Under the pieces are notes generated by a model, which was given only the letters and a program-made list of their open reading frames with translations, did not search any database and was not told the origin of the DNA. A DNA stretch of 64,000 nucleotides, from assembly GCF_001185345.1 (NCBI RefSeq), contig NZ_KQ236743.1:384372-448371 (forward strand), given 5' to 3'. Both the position numbers and the translations under genes were made by a program. This DNA comes from Dorea sp. D27 (lineage in GTDB: Bacteria > Bacillota > Clostridia > Lachnospirales > Lachnospiraceae). The stretch's first letter is position 1; each line of letters begins with the position of its first letter. This document shows positions 25,873 through 35,043 of this stretch, piece after piece.

Positions 25873-26106
25873 ATGAACGGTGAAAAAGAAAGTATTATTA
25901 TAAAACTGAAAGAAAATGGCTGCAGAATTACAAAGCAGCGTAAAATGATTTTAGATATTATCCTGGAAGACAGGTGTTCCAGCTGCAAGGAAATTTATGC
26001 CCGGGTGGTGAAACTTGACCAGAGCATTGGGATGGCAACCGTTTACCGTCTGGTAAAGGAATTGGAGAATATCGGGGTGCTTAGCAGAGAAATCGTATAT
26101 AAGTAG
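25873..26106 (+). CDS. Fur-family protein reduced to its DNA-binding domain
   Basis: 77 residues covering only the Fur winged helix (G-C-R-I-T-K-Q-R, then S-I-G-M-A-T-V-Y-R-L-V-K-E-L). The C-terminal dimerization/metal domain with its His and Cys ligands is absent; the frame stops soon after V-L-S-R-E-I-V. ATG 25873 follows GGAGAAAGCGGG. Either a truncated relic or a stand-alone DNA-binding protein. It cannot sense metal in the usual Fur way. Confidence 0.72.
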   Translation: MNGEKESIIIKLKENGCRITKQRKMILDIILEDRCSSCKEIYARVVKLDQSIGMATVYRLVKELENIGVLSREIVYK

Positions 26107-26212
26107 CCTGCAAATGACAAAATTTATCAATAAGGACTGTTAGAATTGACTATCTTAAATGAAAGTTGTTACTATGAAAAAATAAACAGAGTCTTATAGA
26201 AAAGGAAGTGAT

Positions 26213-26299
26213 GTGGTTGTGAAACAACATAGGTTTTGGGCGTGGGCGTCCGTCTTTTGCTTTTTGATGGTATTCTATACAGGCTATAAACACAAATAA
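26213..26299 (+). CDS. 28-residue membrane peptide
   Basis: Below usual ORF cut-offs. A GTG at 26213 (or 26219) behind AAGGAAG gives a peptide with basic ends and one Trp/Phe-rich hydrophobic stretch (F-W-A-W-A-S-V-F-C-F-L-M-V-F-Y), ending T-G-Y-K-H-K. Position between the Fur-like and DUF6110 genes and the clear helix make it a plausible small membrane protein. Function unknown. Confidence 0.5.
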   Translation: MVVKQHRFWAWASVFCFLMVFYTGYKHK

Positions 26300-26315
26300 T
26301 CAGGAGGTACATAGG

Positions 26316-26618
26316 ATGTTTAGTGATTCTACTTTGAAAAAAATCGGATGTTTTGTAGGAGGAGTCGTATTTGGGACTGCGGGTGTAAAGCTCCTTTCCA
26401 GTAAGGACGCAAAAAAAGTATATACAAACTGCACTGCGGCTGTACTGCGGGCAAAAGACTGTGTTATGAAGACTGCTACAACAGTGCAGGAGAACGCAGA
26501 GGATATCCTTGCAGAAGCACAACAGATCAATGAAAAGCGTGCACAGGAAGAGGCAATGCAGGTGCAGGAAGATGATGTTCAGGAGGATGGTGCGTCTGAA
26601 CAGGAAGAAAACGAATAG
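26316..26618 (+). CDS. DUF6110-like membrane-associated protein
   Basis: 100 residues: a Gly-rich N-terminal hydrophobic stretch (I-G-C-F-V-G-G-V-V-F-G-T-A-G), an amphipathic middle and a Gln/Glu-rich acidic tail. Family assignment as DUF6110 is from memory of similar proteins preceding this class of P-type ATPase. AGGAGGTAC precedes the ATG. It lies 7 bp before the ATPase gene, so likely co-translated as an accessory. Confidence 0.65.
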   Translation: MFSDSTLKKIGCFVGGVVFGTAGVKLLSSKDAKKVYTNCTAAVLRAKDCVMKTATTVQENAEDILAEAQQINEKRAQEEAMQVQEDDVQEDGASEQEENE

Positions 26619-26625
26619 GTAAAAG

Positions 26626-28707
26626 ATGAGATTTCTTATCAAGCATGAAGTACAGGGCCGTCTCCGTATCCACGTTATCCGAAACCGAATGACATGTACG
26701 GAGGCGGATGTTCTTTGCTGGGCTCTTGAAAAACAGAAAAGTGTTATAAAGGTCAAAGTATATGAGCGCACCGCAGATGCTGTGATCTATTATACAGGGG
26801 ACAGAGAAGAACTGATCCATAAATTAAAAAAGTTTCATTTTGAGAAAGCAGATGTTCCGGATAATGTATTATCAAGTTCAGGGCGTGCTTTAAATTCCGC
26901 ATACAGGGAAAAGCTGATAGCAAAAACATTGCTCCATTATGGAGGGAAATTGCTCTTGCCAAATTCGGTGAGAAAAATATGGCTTACTTTTAAAGTGGTC
27001 CAATATATCGGAAAAGGGATTCGATGTCTGGCCAGACGGAAGATAGAGGTGCCGGTATTAGATGCTACAGCGATTGGCGTGTCCGTGCTGCGAGGAGACT
27101 TTAATACTGCCGGTTCTGTCATGTTTCTGCTGGGAATTGGAGAATTGCTGGAGGAATGGACACATAAAAAGTCTGTAGGAGATCTGGCACGCAGCATGTC
27201 TTTAAACATAAAGAAAGTATGGCTGAAAAGAGAGGAGCAGGAAATTCTTGTTCCGGCATCCGATATTTTGCCGGGTGACAGAGTGATCGTACACATGGGC
27301 AATGTAATCCCATTTGATGGAGAGGTGTCTTGCGGAGAAGGAATGGTGAACCAGGCATCTTTGACCGGAGAATCTCTTCCGGTACGAAGAACTGAGGGTC
27401 AGTCCGTATATGCAGGAACCGTTTTGGAGGAAGGAGAGTTGGAAATCATAGTCAGGGCCGTATCAGGTGCTACCCGGTTTGAAAAGATTGTGACTATGAT
27501 TGAAGACTCAGAAAAGTTGAAATCCAATCTGGAAAGCAAGGCAGAGCATCTGGCGGACCGTCTGGTACCATATACGCTTCTGGGGACAGGGCTTGTCTGG
27601 GCTGTCACACGCAATATGACAAAAGCTCTTTCTGTTCTTATGGTGGATTTTTCCTGCGCATTGAAGCTGGCTATGCCGATTTCTGTCCTTTCTGCAATAC
27701 GGGAAGCCGGACAGAATGGAATTACCGTAAAGGGTGGGAAGTATCTGGAGGCTGTGGCAGAGGCAGATACCATCGTATTTGATAAGACCGGTACGCTGAC
27801 AAAGGCGAAACCAACTGTAAAAGAAGTCATTGTGTTTGGCGATTATCCTGAACCGGAAGCTCTGCGGATTGCTGCCTGTCTGGAAGAACACTTTCCACAT
27901 TCCATGGCAAAAGCTGTCGTGGATGCTGCAAAGAGAAGAAGTCTGTATCATGAAGAAATGCATTCAAAAGTGGAGTATATTGTAGCCCATGGTATTTCCT
28001 CCTATATAGAAGGAAAGAAGACCATAATAGGGAGCAGTCATTTTGTGTTTGAGGATGAAAAGTGCCGGATACGTCCGGAATATCAGGAACGATTTGATAC
28101 GCTTCCTGAAGAATACTCTCATTTGTTCCTTGCCATTGACGGAGAATTAGTTGCTGTAATCTGTATTGAAGATCCTCTCAGGGAAGAAGCCGGGGAGATG
28201 GTAAGATTTTTGAAAGAAGAAGGTGTTTCCAAGATCGTCATGATGACGGGAGACAGTGAACGTACTGCAGCATCTATTGCGAAACGAGTGGGAGTGGATG
28301 AATATTATTCCGAAGTACTTCCGGAAGATAAGGCAGGATTCATTGAAAGAGAGAAAGCGGCAGGAAGAAAAGTAGTGATGATCGGTGACGGAATCAATGA
28401 TTCGCCAGCGCTTTCAGCAGCAGATGCGGGAATTGCAATCAGTGATGGAGCAGAACTTGCGCGAGAGATCGCAGACATTACGATTGCTGCTGAGGATCTG
28501 CGGGAAATCGTAGTACTGAAACGTTTGTCTAATGCGATGATGCACCGTATTCAGGGGAATTACAGGGGGATTGTCGGTATTAATGCAATGCTGATTGCAC
28601 TAGGAGTGGCAGGAATTATTCAACCAACGACCTCTGCGTTACTACATAATACTTCTACTTTAGCTATCAGTTTGAAGAGTATGGGAAATTTATTGCCGAC
28701 TAATTAA
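26626..28707 (+). CDS. P1B-type heavy-metal P-type ATPase
   Basis: 693 residues. N-terminal ferredoxin-like domain without a CxxC metal site (1-70), membrane helices, actuator T-G-E-S, phosphorylation loop D-K-T-G-T-L-T-K, hinge G-D-G-I-N-D-S-P-A-L. The transport motif in the sixth helix reads S-C-A-L-K instead of CPC, CPH or SPC, so metal specificity differs from classical Cu/Zn pumps; such variants occur in CtpC-like Mn/Fe-type exporters. With FeoB import and a DtxR repressor nearby, Fe(II) or Mn(II) export is plausible. Last gene of the cargo operon. Confidence 0.88.
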   Translation: MRFLIKHEVQGRLRIHVIRNRMTCTEADVLCWALEKQKSVIKVKVYERTADAVIYYTGDREELIHKLKKFHFEKADVPDNVLSSSGRALNSAYREKLIAKTLLHYGGKLLLPNSVRKIWLTFKVVQYIGKGIRCLARRKIEVPVLDATAIGVSVLRGDFNTAGSVMFLLGIGELLEEWTHKKSVGDLARSMSLNIKKVWLKREEQEILVPASDILPGDRVIVHMGNVIPFDGEVSCGEGMVNQASLTGESLPVRRTEGQSVYAGTVLEEGELEIIVRAVSGATRFEKIVTMIEDSEKLKSNLESKAEHLADRLVPYTLLGTGLVWAVTRNMTKALSVLMVDFSCALKLAMPISVLSAIREAGQNGITVKGGKYLEAVAEADTIVFDKTGTLTKAKPTVKEVIVFGDYPEPEALRIAACLEEHFPHSMAKAVVDAAKRRSLYHEEMHSKVEYIVAHGISSYIEGKKTIIGSSHFVFEDEKCRIRPEYQERFDTLPEEYSHLFLAIDGELVAVICIEDPLREEAGEMVRFLKEEGVSKIVMMTGDSERTAASIAKRVGVDEYYSEVLPEDKAGFIEREKAAGRKVVMIGDGINDSPALSAADAGIAISDGAELAREIADITIAAEDLREIVVLKRLSNAMMHRIQGNYRGIVGINAMLIALGVAGIIQPTTSALLHNTSTLAISLKSMGNLLPTN

Positions 28708-28738
28708 TATAAAATATTCATATTGTTATAAGTTTTAA

Positions 28739-28773
28739 TGTCTGAATAGTTTGATTTGTAGACTATTCAGACA
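28739..28773. terminator. bidirectional intrinsic terminator
   Basis: TGTCTGAATAGT (28739-28750) pairs perfectly with ACTATTCAGACA (28762-28773), followed by T residues. Lies between convergent ATPase and STAND genes and overlaps the STAND stop. Confidence 0.8.
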
Positions 28774-31088
28774 TTTTTAGTAGAGCTCAATAATTGTTGT
28801 CCAATTTGTATTCCAGCATTGATATACAATTCTTGTATTTGTTGGTATTTATTATCGATAGCTTCCGGTTCAGATTCCCATACTATTTCATAGATTGCCA
28901 TAGCTTTTTTGAGATGGGAGGTAGCCTGTTCTATATCAGCCTGTACCAGATAGGCAGTTCCCATAGCTTCCTGAATAATGGCATAGTCCAGACACTGATC
29001 GGAATTGTATTCTTTTACCAGCCGGGCACATTTGCGTAAGGAGGATAATCCACGAGACGCTTCACCGGTATCTGTAAGGAGAGCTGCATAGTTGCAGATT
29101 TGAACAATACTGTCATTCATATAGAGAAGCTGGTATTGTTCTAATAAGCTGATTCCCTGCTCCATAGCCTGTTTTGCCAGTTCGGTATTTCCCTGCTGGT
29201 GATATAGTCCACCCAGATTTCCATATAGATTTGCGACGAGGTGGGCGTTTTCAGGTGTAACAGGAGAAAGCAAAGACATCGCTTCTTTTTCCAGCTTTAC
29301 GGCTTTTCCAATATTTCTTTCAAGGGTAGCTTTATAGTCCAGTAATAATGCCCGGTCAGACACGGTTCCGATAGAAGTGTCTTCCAGCAAAGAAGATAGT
29401 TCACGCAGGATTCTTTGCATACCATTTTCTTCGTGGTATTTTTCCATATATGGGAAAACATCTTCTAAGAATAATAAATAACCAGAAATATCATCTTTAG
29501 TTGTTTTTGTAATAATGTTTTCAACGGTTTGGAAAACAAGTCTGTAGTAGGAAATATCATTGCCGTGTAAAAGGCAGATGTTTTGCAGACTTTCCAGTAA
29601 AGGGAAACAGGTTTTTACAGACGGCTGCATATCTGCAACAGCGATTTCCTGTATCATGGGATGCAGTACAATGGTTCTTCCGGTTTTTGGCTGAATAAAT
29701 CCCATTTCAATTAAATCATTTACGGCATTCAAATCCGGTAAATTCAGCCATGCAGCAAATCTTCGTGCCGGAATACCGGTTAAAGGAATCAGGCACAGAC
29801 ATCTCATTACATCTTGTTGAGTTTCAGAAAGCTGATATAGAGAGAATAAAGTATGTATGTGTCCATAGTAGGTTTCTTTGCTGCTTTGCCCGTCTTTTAT
29901 AATATTGATTTTATCAGTTGCATCAAGAGCGACATTTTCTTCCAACAATTTTTTTAAGAGCATTTCTGGTTCCAATATTCCGGTTTCCAGTAAGCGTGAT
30001 GCCAGTTCTACAGCGAGCGTATGGGCATGGACAGCTTCTATGATCTGTTCTATGACATCAGATTTTTCTTCTGTGTCGGAGAAAAATTTTCCTGCAAGTT
30101 GCAGAAGCGTTGTTTTATCGGAAATTTCTTCCAACAGCATACAGGAATGTCCGTCCAGACGGCTTCTGGTAGTAAATAATATCTGACAGCGGTATTTGAG
30201 TATGACCGAAAGAAAACTGTCCTGTATGGAAGTGGCGTTGAAATTATCTACAATCATCAAAGTATCTTCTTTGAGAGAACGCAGAAAACGGTTGTGTTTT
30301 CGGAAGCGTTCTTCATCAGAATCCTGCGGAAGATCATCCGCAAAATCCATGTCTGTAATATCCTGTTTTAAATCACCGCTGTAGGTGAGATACAGGATAT
30401 TGGTATATTCTTTCTTATACTGCAGGGCATAAGCCTTTGCCAGTTCACTTTTCCCGATTCCGGCAATTCCAGATAAAAATACTTTACGCTCTTTTTCCAA
30501 CAGAGAATGCAGCACTTCGATTTCTTCAGAACGTCCACAAAAATGCCTGCATGGACGGGGAACGTCATTTCCCATTACAAAATCTGTTAAGACAGGAGAA
30601 AGATTTCCGGCGGCTAATAATTTCTTGGTTCGTGTGTCACGTTTCACAAAATTCCGTTCCATTCCGAAACACAGAACCCTTGTTATGAAAATATGTATGG
30701 TGTCTATATCAGCGGGAGAATAAGAACAGATTAGTTCCTGTTTTTTTGGCTCTGAAATAGATGTATCCTGTAATACTAACTCATATAATTCTTTTGCTGC
30801 CATAGCAGAATCATACATCAGAGGAATAATATGTCGCTGAATGTTTCCTGCCAATTCTAATTGATGTTCTTTATCTAAAAAGTAGGTTACGATCCGGGGA
30901 CTTACTTTTGCCTGTCCTGTCATCCAACGGCAGACCTGTCCATTGTCAAAATCAAAGTCTATGGCTTCATCGCTGCACATAAACGTGTCAAATAACAGAT
31001 AGGTAAAATCTATTTGATTCATTCCTTTATCTTCGCTGATATAACGGCGAATGATCGTCATAATCGAACCAAAATCACATCTTTCCAA
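28767..31088 (-). CDS. STAND NTPase with NB-ARC-like domain and TPRs
   Basis: About 773 residues. Start taken as TTG 31088 because AGGAGGGG lies 8 bp before it; an upstream in-frame ATG (31121) lacks a ribosome site. N-terminal ~170 residues are a helical domain I cannot name. The NB-ARC part has Walker A G-I-A-G-I-G-K-S (residue ~205) and L-M-I-V-D-N-F; a winged helix and several TPR-like repeats follow (Y-G-N-L-G-G-L-Y-H-Q-Q-G-N). STAND proteins act as regulators or as defence sensors. No toxic effector domain is visible, so a regulator of the element, sensing a partner by its TPRs, seems as likely as immunity. Confidence 0.75.
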   Translation of the reverse strand: MERCDFGSIMTIIRRYISEDKGMNQIDFTYLLFDTFMCSDEAIDFDFDNGQVCRWMTGQAKVSPRIVTYFLDKEHQLELAGNIQRHIIPLMYDSAMAAKELYELVLQDTSISEPKKQELICSYSPADIDTIHIFITRVLCFGMERNFVKRDTRTKKLLAAGNLSPVLTDFVMGNDVPRPCRHFCGRSEEIEVLHSLLEKERKVFLSGIAGIGKSELAKAYALQYKKEYTNILYLTYSGDLKQDITDMDFADDLPQDSDEERFRKHNRFLRSLKEDTLMIVDNFNATSIQDSFLSVILKYRCQILFTTRSRLDGHSCMLLEEISDKTTLLQLAGKFFSDTEEKSDVIEQIIEAVHAHTLAVELASRLLETGILEPEMLLKKLLEENVALDATDKINIIKDGQSSKETYYGHIHTLFSLYQLSETQQDVMRCLCLIPLTGIPARRFAAWLNLPDLNAVNDLIEMGFIQPKTGRTIVLHPMIQEIAVADMQPSVKTCFPLLESLQNICLLHGNDISYYRLVFQTVENIITKTTKDDISGYLLFLEDVFPYMEKYHEENGMQRILRELSSLLEDTSIGTVSDRALLLDYKATLERNIGKAVKLEKEAMSLLSPVTPENAHLVANLYGNLGGLYHQQGNTELAKQAMEQGISLLEQYQLLYMNDSIVQICNYAALLTDTGEASRGLSSLRKCARLVKEYNSDQCLDYAIIQEAMGTAYLVQADIEQATSHLKKAMAIYEIVWESEPEAIDNKYQQIQELYINAGIQIGQQLLSSTKNV

Positions 31089-31288
31089 ATAGAATCCCCT
31101 CCTGTTCTGTAAAATACTCAATTTCCGCTCAATCTATGCTCAATGAGTTTCTTATGAAATTCCATTAAACTGACATCAGGCTGAACGGAGTTGGTCTAAT
31201 AGAAATTATAGCACAAATTCCAGATCAGCTAAAGAGTACCGCCGAAAAATGCGTGGTGACAAGAAATATCGGTTTGGAAGGAGGAGCT

Positions 31289-31453
31289 ATGGCACACACA
31301 GTTGAATTTGAACGATGTGTTGATTTTCTTGCCAGAATGATAGAAAAATATGGCAGTGAGCTCCTTCAGGAACTGAATGGATTACCGAAGGAGGACAAAG
31401 CAGAAGATAACTGCCAGCAAGAGCAGCAACAGAATACATTGGGAAATGATTAG
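31289..31453 (+). CDS. small protein upstream of the serine recombinase
   Basis: 54 residues from ATG 31289 behind GGAAGGAGGAG. A helical segment (F-L-A-R-M-I-E-K-Y-G) is followed by an acidic/Gln-rich tail. Not recognised. Its size and position before the recombinase gene would suit a directionality factor or a small regulator, but nothing in the sequence proves it. Confidence 0.5.
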   Translation: MAHTVEFERCVDFLARMIEKYGSELLQELNGLPKEDKAEDNCQQEQQQNTLGND

Positions 31454-31591
31454 GGAGAGCATAGATGTTGGCTCTCTTTTTTCTTGCGTGATATTTGTGC
31501 ATTTTACCTATATTGACGAGTATGTGCAGCTACGGTAAAATATAGTTGGGACAAATAAAAAGTAAACTGTAATTTGGTATGGAGAATATAA

Positions 31592-33271
31592 ATGAAAAAG
31601 CGAAGATGTTATATATACACAAGGGTATCTACGTCTATGCAGGTAGAAGGATACAGCTTGGAAGCACAAAAAGAAAGATTGAGAAAATATGCAGATTTTC
31701 AGGAAATGGTGATTGTCGGAGAGTATTCGGATGAGGGAAAGTCAGGAAAAAGTATTGAAGGACGGCAGGAATTTATGCAAATGCTTCGGGATATTGAAGA
31801 AGGTAAAGATCGTGTAGAGTTTGTCTTGGTATATAAGTTATCCCGTTTTGGAAGAAATGCTGCAGATGTACTTAATTCTTTGCAGAGAATGCAGGATTTT
31901 GGAGTAAATTTGATCTGTGTTGAAGATGGTATAGACAGTTCTAAAGACAGCGGTAAGCTGATGATTTCTGTTCTGTCTGCGGTAGCAGAAATTGAACGTG
32001 AAAATATTCTGGTACAGACAATGGAGGGGCGCAGACAAAAGGCGAGAGATGGCAAATGGAACGGCGGATTTGCTCCGTACGGATATAAGCTGTTAAATGG
32101 AGAACTGGAAATTGCAGAAGATGAGGCAGAAATCATTCGTATTATTTTTGATAAATATATTCATACCAATATGGGAGTAAATGGCATTGCAGCCTATCTG
32201 AATGAGCATGGCTACAAGAAGAAAAAGAGACAGAATAATACGTTGGATGCGTTTGCTACTTCTTTTATAAAGGGTGTCCTTGATAATCCTATTTATTGTG
32301 GTAAATTGGCATTTGGAAGAAGGAAAACTGAAAGAGTGCCAGGCAAGAGAAATGAATTCCGTATTGTAAAGCAGGATTCTTATATATTAAGTGATGGTAT
32401 TCACGAAGCCATTATTTCCGAAGATGATTGGAACTTGGCAAAACAGAAACGAAATATAAATGGAGTAAAGCATGAGAAAATCCATAGTTTGGAGCATGAA
32501 CATATTTTGTCCGGAATTCTTAAATGTCCAATTTGTGGAAAGGGAATGTATGGAAATGTAAACCGTAAGAAGAAAAAAGACGGAACATTTTATAAGGATT
32601 ATTTTTATTATGCCTGCAAGCATAGGTATTATGTGAATGGTCATAAATGTGATTACCGGAAGCAGTGGAACGAAGAAAAAGTAAATGATGCGGTAGCAGA
32701 AGTTATTAAAAAGCTGGTGAATAATCCGAAATTTGAAGCCGCTATACGTGCAAAAATCAATTCTAAGATAGATACCGGAGAATTGGAAACAGAGCATGAG
32801 AACTTGAAAAAACAGCTGCGGCAAGTATTGGGAGCTAAAAATAGGTTAGGACAACAGATGGACAATCTGGATATTTCTGATAAAATGTATGACAGGAAGT
32901 ATCAGGATATGCAGGATCGGTTAAATGGTTTGTATGATGAGATTGAACGACTGGAAAGTCTGATCGATGATATAGTATCCAGAAAAGAGTATATCCGTCA
33001 GCAGAAAATTTCTGAGGATGGAGTGTATCAATATCTTTTGTACTTTGACAAACTGTATGATAAATTCACCGATATGGAGAAAAAAGAATTTATGAACAGT
33101 TTTGTTGAAAGAGTTGATATTTACGAGGATGAACAGCCGAACGGAAGATTTTTGAAGCATATAAAATTTAAGTTTCCGGTATTTTTTGACGGTGAAGAAA
33201 TTCAGGAACTTAGTTGGGACAACGAAACAACAGTTGAGACTGTCGTACTTCTGGAGCGGAAAGCCCAGTAA
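31592..33271 (+). CDS. large serine recombinase
   Basis: 559 residues. Resolvase-type catalytic domain (1-150) with the nucleophile Ser in Y-T-R-V-S-T-S and Arg pair in Y-K-L-S-R-F-G-R. Recombinase domain (about 165-290) with G-F-A-P-Y-G-Y. Zinc ribbon C-P-I-C-G-K-G-M-Y with later Cys pair, and a coiled coil (about 400-480). It integrates and excises DNA at att sites. Its final codons, T-T-V-E-T-V-V-L-L-E-R-K-A-Q, are themselves the att core that recurs through the cassette array. This is the only recombinase in the island. Confidence 0.93.
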   Translation: MKKRRCYIYTRVSTSMQVEGYSLEAQKERLRKYADFQEMVIVGEYSDEGKSGKSIEGRQEFMQMLRDIEEGKDRVEFVLVYKLSRFGRNAADVLNSLQRMQDFGVNLICVEDGIDSSKDSGKLMISVLSAVAEIERENILVQTMEGRRQKARDGKWNGGFAPYGYKLLNGELEIAEDEAEIIRIIFDKYIHTNMGVNGIAAYLNEHGYKKKKRQNNTLDAFATSFIKGVLDNPIYCGKLAFGRRKTERVPGKRNEFRIVKQDSYILSDGIHEAIISEDDWNLAKQKRNINGVKHEKIHSLEHEHILSGILKCPICGKGMYGNVNRKKKKDGTFYKDYFYYACKHRYYVNGHKCDYRKQWNEEKVNDAVAEVIKKLVNNPKFEAAIRAKINSKIDTGELETEHENLKKQLRQVLGAKNRLGQQMDNLDISDKMYDRKYQDMQDRLNGLYDEIERLESLIDDIVSRKEYIRQQKISEDGVYQYLLYFDKLYDKFTDMEKKEFMNSFVERVDIYEDEQPNGRFLKHIKFKFPVFFDGEEIQELSWDNETTVETVVLLERKAQ

Positions 33272-33387
33272 ATTAAAGGGTTTCGGGGGTTTTAGTGGAA
33301 TACGAAGGTGTGCTTTTTGGGTGTTTTGAGCTAGATATGTTTCCTGTTACTGGGACGGGGTAAGGAAAATGAACGTTTTGGCAAAAG
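33233..33387 (+). repeat. attachment site A: element right end and first right half-site
   Basis: Core GTTGAGACTGTCGT (33233-33246) inside the recombinase gene, then a 155-bp unit running through CCCAGTAAATTAAAGGG to GAACGTTTTGGCAAAAG. The same unit recurs at 35342 and 41173. This copy lacks the 31-bp left half found at the other sites; its left flank is the recombinase gene. Confidence 0.85.
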
Positions 33388-33561
33388 GTTTAGATTCTGT
33401 AGATGAAGATAATTATTAATGGAATTGATGACTATTATGTTTATAATAGAAGTTGGTAGTTTTTTGTTATAGCAATAATAGATAGTTTGGATTAGAGTGA
33501 TTAACTCAAAGTGTTTGATTAAATAAAGTTTATATAATACAAAAGAATTGAGGGAGAATTT

Positions 33562-35043
33562 ATGAATTTACTGGAGCAGATAGAAAATTTTGGTGCAATT
33601 GATGCAGAAAATGATGAACGACTAATTGAATATTTTTACCATACTGAAATAATTGATGAATTGCTGAATTATAAAAAATCAATAATTATAGGTCGCAAAG
33701 GTTCTGGCAAAACGGCCATTTATAAATACATTTTAGATTTTAAGAAAGGATTATGTTGTCCTCTGCTATTTAAAGACTATCCTTGGAAAGCTCATGACAG
33801 ATATAAAAATAATATTGTTTCAGAAAGGGAAAGTTATGTAAATTCATGGACATTCTTCTTTTATATAGAAATATTTAAAAAGTTAATTGAGTTAAAAAAA
33901 TCCATACTAAATCCTCAAAAGCGTAAAGCTATTAAAAAATTAGAGAAATGGCTTAAGAAAAATTGGGGTGGAATAGAGTTTGATCATAATGAAATAATGT
34001 CTCCTAATAAAACTAAATTTTCTTTCTCATTTGCCCCTCAGATATTAGGGAATAGTTTAGGATCAATATCCAAAGATATACTTGAAAAAGATAACGTTGG
34101 TTCTACTCTAACAGAATATAATAAAAAATTTGAAGCAATAACGATGGAATTGTTAAGCGATTTTAGTAGCGAAATAATATTACTATTTGACGAGTTAGAC
34201 TTAGCATATTCACCAAATGATTTGAATTACAAGAACAGGTTGATTGGTCTTTTACTTACCGTATATAATTTTTACAATAAATTTACAAAAATAAAAGTTT
34301 TTGTTTTTTTGAGGAATGATATTTTTAATATTCTAGAATTTCAGGACAAAAATAAGGTAAAAGATAATCTAGTCGAATTTCTTGATTGGGATAGTTTGTC
34401 TTCTGATTCGTTGTTGAGTTTAAAGAGTTTAGTCTCGAATAGAATAAAGAATAATATTAATTCTCAGTCTGACAATTTTGAACGGAATTGGAATCAGGTT
34501 TTTGAAAGTAACAATATTGGAAAGAATCAACTTAAATGGAATTTCGTTATTGATAGGACATTTTTAAGACCAAGAGACATAATTAAGTTTATGAACTTAT
34601 CACTACAGCAAGCAAAGTTAAGATTGAAAAATAATCCTGATACGCTAGATAAGATTACAAATGATGATATTCATGCTATAAGATCCCAATATTCTACTTA
34701 TCTATTTGAAGAATTAAATGATGAAGTTATTAGTAAATATCCAAACTATAATAACTATATAGAGATTCTCAGAGATTTACATAAAATGACATTCACAAGG
34801 GAGGAGTTTTCAATAAGTCTTGATAATTTAAAAGATAAGTTATCAATTAAAGATAATATTGATACTATAATGGCACGCTTATATGAGTTTAGTATTATTG
34901 GATTTTATAAAGCAGGAGGCGGTGGATATGGAGGGTCAGTATATAGGTTTCAATACAAATCAGATTTCCAGGCTTTTAATACGCGTTCGCAAAAATACAG
35001 AGTGCACTACGGATTCAAGGAATACTTAGAATTGATAGAATAA
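33562..35043 (+). CDS. cassette 1: P-loop ATPase, Sll1717-like
   Basis: 493 residues. Walker A G-R-K-G-S-G-K-T (about residue 45) and Walker B I-L-L-F-D-E-L-D (about 215) with R-N-D-I-F and F-L-R-P-R-D-I further on, the pattern of the Sll1717-family STAND-like P-loop ATPases. C-terminus is a winged-helix-like region with a Gly-rich loop (G-G-G-G-Y-G-G). No nuclease or membrane domain is seen. Such ATPases are common in antiphage islands, and the neighbouring cassettes are defence-like; function is inferred from this. Very AT-rich. AGGGAGAA precedes the ATG. Confidence 0.75.
   Translation: MNLLEQIENFGAIDAENDERLIEYFYHTEIIDELLNYKKSIIIGRKGSGKTAIYKYILDFKKGLCCPLLFKDYPWKAHDRYKNNIVSERESYVNSWTFFFYIEIFKKLIELKKSILNPQKRKAIKKLEKWLKKNWGGIEFDHNEIMSPNKTKFSFSFAPQILGNSLGSISKDILEKDNVGSTLTEYNKKFEAITMELLSDFSSEIILLFDELDLAYSPNDLNYKNRLIGLLLTVYNFYNKFTKIKVFVFLRNDIFNILEFQDKNKVKDNLVEFLDWDSLSSDSLLSLKSLVSNRIKNNINSQSDNFERNWNQVFESNNIGKNQLKWNFVIDRTFLRPRDIIKFMNLSLQQAKLRLKNNPDTLDKITNDDIHAIRSQYSTYLFEELNDEVISKYPNYNNYIEILRDLHKMTFTREEFSISLDNLKDKLSIKDNIDTIMARLYEFSIIGFYKAGGGGYGGSVYRFQYKSDFQAFNTRSQKYRVHYGFKEYLELIE

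Larger units (their letters stand above)
15290..33246. mobile_element. mobilizable element with iron cargo, integrated at rlmD
   Basis: About 18 kb between the core GTTGAGACGGTTGT inside rlmD (15290) and GTTGAGACTGTCGT at the end of the serine recombinase gene (33233). Contents in order: rlmD replacement tail, TnpV, MobA/MobL with oriT, DUF3847, DnaC-like and RepA-like genes, iron-uptake cargo, P-type ATPase, STAND ATPase, large serine recombinase. There is a relaxase but no type IV secretion system, so it is mobilizable rather than self-transmissible. AT-rich relative to flanks. Boundaries come from the matched cores; the exact crossover dinucleotide is not determined. Confidence 0.85.

Noticed and set aside
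31122..31288. Upstream ATG 31121 as start of the STAND gene
   Set aside because: No ribosome site precedes it, while AGGAGGGG stands 8 bp before the in-frame TTG at 31088.
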